Shown in pieces: positions 13,062-15,021 of a stretch of DNA of 15,021 nt (its first letter is position 1; each line of letters begins with the position of its first letter). Source of the stretch: CAYWJT01 sp964458655 (GTDB lineage: Bacteria > Acidobacteriota > Aminicenantia > Aminicenantales > Saccharicenantaceae); contig CAYWJT010000061.1 in NCBI GenBank assembly GCA_964458655.1, positions 1 to 15,021 on the forward strand. Direction: 5' to 3'. The notes under the pieces were generated by a model, which did no database searches, was not told the origin of the DNA, and worked only from the letters and a program-made list of their open reading frames with translations. The translations under genes and the position numbers were made by a program.

Positions 13062-14899
13062 CAAGTGAGCTTGCCGAACCTCTCGGCCTTCGCGGCCTCG
13101 GCTTCGAGACCCAGTTCGGCCAGCGTTTTTTTGGTGGGTACGCCGCGCCGGTCGTAGCCGCGTATGTCGTAGTAATGCTGCAGCAGGCCGTCGTATTTTT
13201 CGTACTCGAGGACCTTGCCCGCGATGGGGCCTTCCTTGTCGGCGTTGGCCGGGTCGAACCAGACGGCAGGCGGATAGTCGTCCCGGCGGGTCGTGTTCGG
13301 GTATTCACGCAGCCAGAAGAGCTTGATCAGGCCGTAGACCCGGTCGGCCACCCGCCAGAAGTCGTCGAGCGTCCAGGCGAGGCCGGTTATGGTGTTGAAG
13401 TACTTCGGGTAGTGCTCGAGCCCCCAGCCGAGCTCTATCCAGGGGAAACGGCAGGCGACGATGAACTCGAACAGGCCGCCGCGTATCCTCTGGAGCTCGA
13501 CCACCTTCCGGGCCTTCTCCGGGCCGTACGATTCGCGGGTCGTCTGCTTTATCTCGAAGGTGATGATCCAGGCTTCACGGTGGTGGGCGCCGATGGGGCT
13601 GACCCCGTAAGCCAGGGCCATGCCGGGGATGAACTTACAGTTGTAGGCGGCCACTTCCAGCCCCTTGACCTGCATGGCGTAGGCTTCGGAGCCCTTGCCG
13701 AACGCCCGGGCTGCCCGGAGCGAGCCCTCGGCGAGGAGGTTGCCGAGCTCGCCTTCGCGCAGGGCGATGCGGCGCAGGAGCTCCTGGGCTTTGACGGCGT
13801 CCCCGAACCTGAAATCACCCTGGACCGCTCCCTGGTCGATGGCGTCGGCGTAGAAACCCAGGACGCCGCCCGCTGACATGGTGTCGATGCCGTAGTCGTC
13901 GCACTGGTAGTTGAGGGCGGCCACCTGCGGGAAGTCGAATATCTCCAGGTTGGGGCCGAGAAGGCCGATGTTCTCGTAATCGAGCTCCGACTCGCGGCCG
14001 TGGCTGTCGTGGATGGTTATGCCGCAGCGCATGGTGCAGTTGGGGCAGCCGTAGGTCGCGATGCGCAAGCTGTTCAACCGTTCGCCGTCCACCTTCCAGG
14101 CGTCCGGATGGTGGGTTTTACGATGGTTCCGGACCGGCAGGGCGGCCACTTCGTTGCACCAGGCCAGCACGCCGTTAGTCCCCTGGATGGACCAGCCCGA
14201 TTCCTTGTCCATCTGATGGACCTTGCGCAGGTCTTCCTGGCCGAGCTTCTTCATGGCTTCGGGGTCGGCCTGGGGGATGAGCTTGGAGCCCTTGGCCACG
14301 ATGGCCTTGAGCTTCTTCGAACCCATGACCGCGCCTACGCCCGTCCGTCCGCCGGCCCGTCCCTCCAGGCTGCGCACCACGGCGTAGCGGACCATGTTCT
14401 CGCCGGCCTGGCCGATATTGAGGACGCCGACGCCCTTGCCGTAGCGGGCGTAGATCCAGTCGTTGGTCTCGTAAGTGCCCTTGCCCCAGAGGCCGTCGGC
14501 GGGCACGAACTCGACTTTGCCTTCCTCGATATAAAGGAGCGTGGGCCGGTCGGCTCGGCCTTCCACGATGAGGGCGTCATATCCGGCCTTGCGGAGCTGC
14601 TCGGTCATCCTGGAGCCGAGGTTGCCGTCGCCGTAGCCGCCGGTCATGGGCGATTTGGCCGCGACGACGGTCTTGCCGGTGTTCGGGGCCGGGATGCCGG
14701 CGATCGGCCCCAGCGCGACGATGAGCTTGTTTTCGGGCCCAAGCGGGTCGATGCCGGGCTTGAGCTCGTCGTAGAGGATCTTGGCGGCGAAGCCGCGGCC
14801 GCCGACCCATTTGTGCGCGAACTTCTCGTCGAAAGACTCTTCCTTGAATGTCTCGGTCGTCAGGTCGACCCTCAGGAACTTGCCGGTCCAGCCGTTCAT
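13061..14899 (-). CDS. aor: Tungsten-containing aldehyde:ferredoxin oxidoreductase family enzyme
   Basis: This 612-residue cytosolic enzyme oxidises aldehydes to carboxylic acids with ferredoxin as acceptor, using a tungsten bis-pterin and one [4Fe-4S] cluster. Cluster ligands are visible as C285, C288 and C292 (CPNCTMRC, spacing C-x2-C-x3-C), with C483 in VACRFPW as the fourth. The N-terminal domain shows WVGGRGFAAK (31-40), SPMTGGYGDGNLG (83-95) and GAVMGSKKLKAI (189-200), the usual pterin-contact regions. DTMSAGG (339-345) is also typical. Length matches the family (about 600). AAGGAG lies about 7 bases before ATG 14899. It forms an operon with the ThiS-like gene. The paralogue type and substrate cannot be told from sequence alone. 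Confidence 0.95.
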   Translation of the reverse strand: MNGWTGKFLRVDLTTETFKEESFDEKFAHKWVGGRGFAAKILYDELKPGIDPLGPENKLIVALGPIAGIPAPNTGKTVVAAKSPMTGGYGDGNLGSRMTEQLRKAGYDALIVEGRADRPTLLYIEEGKVEFVPADGLWGKGTYETNDWIYARYGKGVGVLNIGQAGENMVRYAVVRSLEGRAGGRTGVGAVMGSKKLKAIVAKGSKLIPQADPEAMKKLGQEDLRKVHQMDKESGWSIQGTNGVLAWCNEVAALPVRNHRKTHHPDAWKVDGERLNSLRIATYGCPNCTMRCGITIHDSHGRESELDYENIGLLGPNLEIFDFPQVAALNYQCDDYGIDTMSAGGVLGFYADAIDQGAVQGDFRFGDAVKAQELLRRIALREGELGNLLAEGSLRAARAFGKGSEAYAMQVKGLEVAAYNCKFIPGMALAYGVSPIGAHHREAWIITFEIKQTTRESYGPEKARKVVELQRIRGGLFEFIVACRFPWIELGWGLEHYPKYFNTITGLAWTLDDFWRVADRVYGLIKLFWLREYPNTTRRDDYPPAVWFDPANADKEGPIAGKVLEYEKYDGLLQHYYDIRGYDRRGVPTKKTLAELGLEAEAAKAERFGKLT

Positions 14900-14931
14900 G
14901 CATGACTCCTTCGCGCGAAGATTGTTAATTC

Positions 14932-14960
14932 ATCCTATCCGGAGGTGCGGGCGGAGTCAA
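14932..14960 (-). promoter_or_regulatory. Sigma70-type promoter for the oxidoreductase operon
   Basis: On the minus strand TTGACT (14960..14955) is followed after 17 bases by TAGGAT (14937..14932), matching consensus at 5 of 6 and 4 of 6 positions. Transcription would start near 14925, giving a leader of about 26 bases that contains the AAGGAG ribosome site. The remaining bases to the window end (14961-15021) hold no gene I can support. Confidence 0.55.
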
Positions 14961-15021
14961 GAGAGGGGGCAAGACGGGGATGGCTCGGCTCCCTGCTTCG
15001 GGTCCGGGCGCCTTCTCGGCT

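Noticed and set aside
13047..13064. TTG start giving an 81-residue ThiS-like protein
   Set aside because: ATG 13046 has AGGAGG at 9 bases and begins with the family's MRITVKL; the extension adds only MRRPDA.
1..15021. tRNA, rRNA, CRISPR, insertion sequences or phage genes
   Set aside because: I saw no repeat-spacer pattern, transposase, terminal inverted repeats or RNA-gene signatures on reading both strands.

Overview
This window is GC-rich bacterial DNA (my estimate is 60-65% G+C) with mostly Shine-Dalgarno-led genes, several ATGA stop/start overlaps and two predicted lipoproteins, so the cell has a conventional envelope. A tungsten-type aldehyde:ferredoxin oxidoreductase with a ThiS/MoaD-like partner points to an anaerobic or facultative heterotroph. 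The phylum cannot be fixed from the sequence. An Acidobacteriota/Aminicenantes-like or Desulfobacterota-like lineage would fit, but this is a weak inference.

Layout. At the far left, the first codons of a minus-strand gene run off the edge (29..1). Next is a small minus-strand two-helix membrane protein with one CPACH (CxxCH) motif, preceded by a near-consensus promoter that would give an almost leaderless mRNA. From 7601 down to 472 six minus-strand genes follow. First is an MthK-like RCK potassium channel. After a 111-base gap come five tightly packed genes: an SH3-domain exported protein, an M48 metallopeptidase lipoprotein, a CHASE2 class III adenylate cyclase, an MBL-fold hydrolase and an MscS channel fused to a cyclic-nucleotide-binding domain. 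The plus strand then carries a decayed ABC-transporter ATPase tail, a P2A-like P-type ATPase and a YtcJ-type amidohydrolase lipoprotein. The right end, on the minus strand, has the aldehyde:ferredoxin oxidoreductase followed by the ThiS/MoaD-like protein.

How the genes may work together. The five-gene block looks like a self-contained second-messenger circuit. It has a membrane sensor-cyclase with adenylate-type specificity residues and a channel with an intact cNMP phosphate-binding cassette. Between them sits a metallo-hydrolase whose HxHLDH metal motif resembles that of class II cyclic-nucleotide phosphodiesterases. If the hydrolase really cleaves cNMP, then synthesis, removal and response lie side by side. 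The upstream SH3 and M48 genes would tie the circuit to the cell envelope. With a K+ channel on one side and a cation ATPase beyond it, this part of the window reads as an ion and osmotic homeostasis island. The AOR/ThiS pair and the amidohydrolase are metabolically separate.
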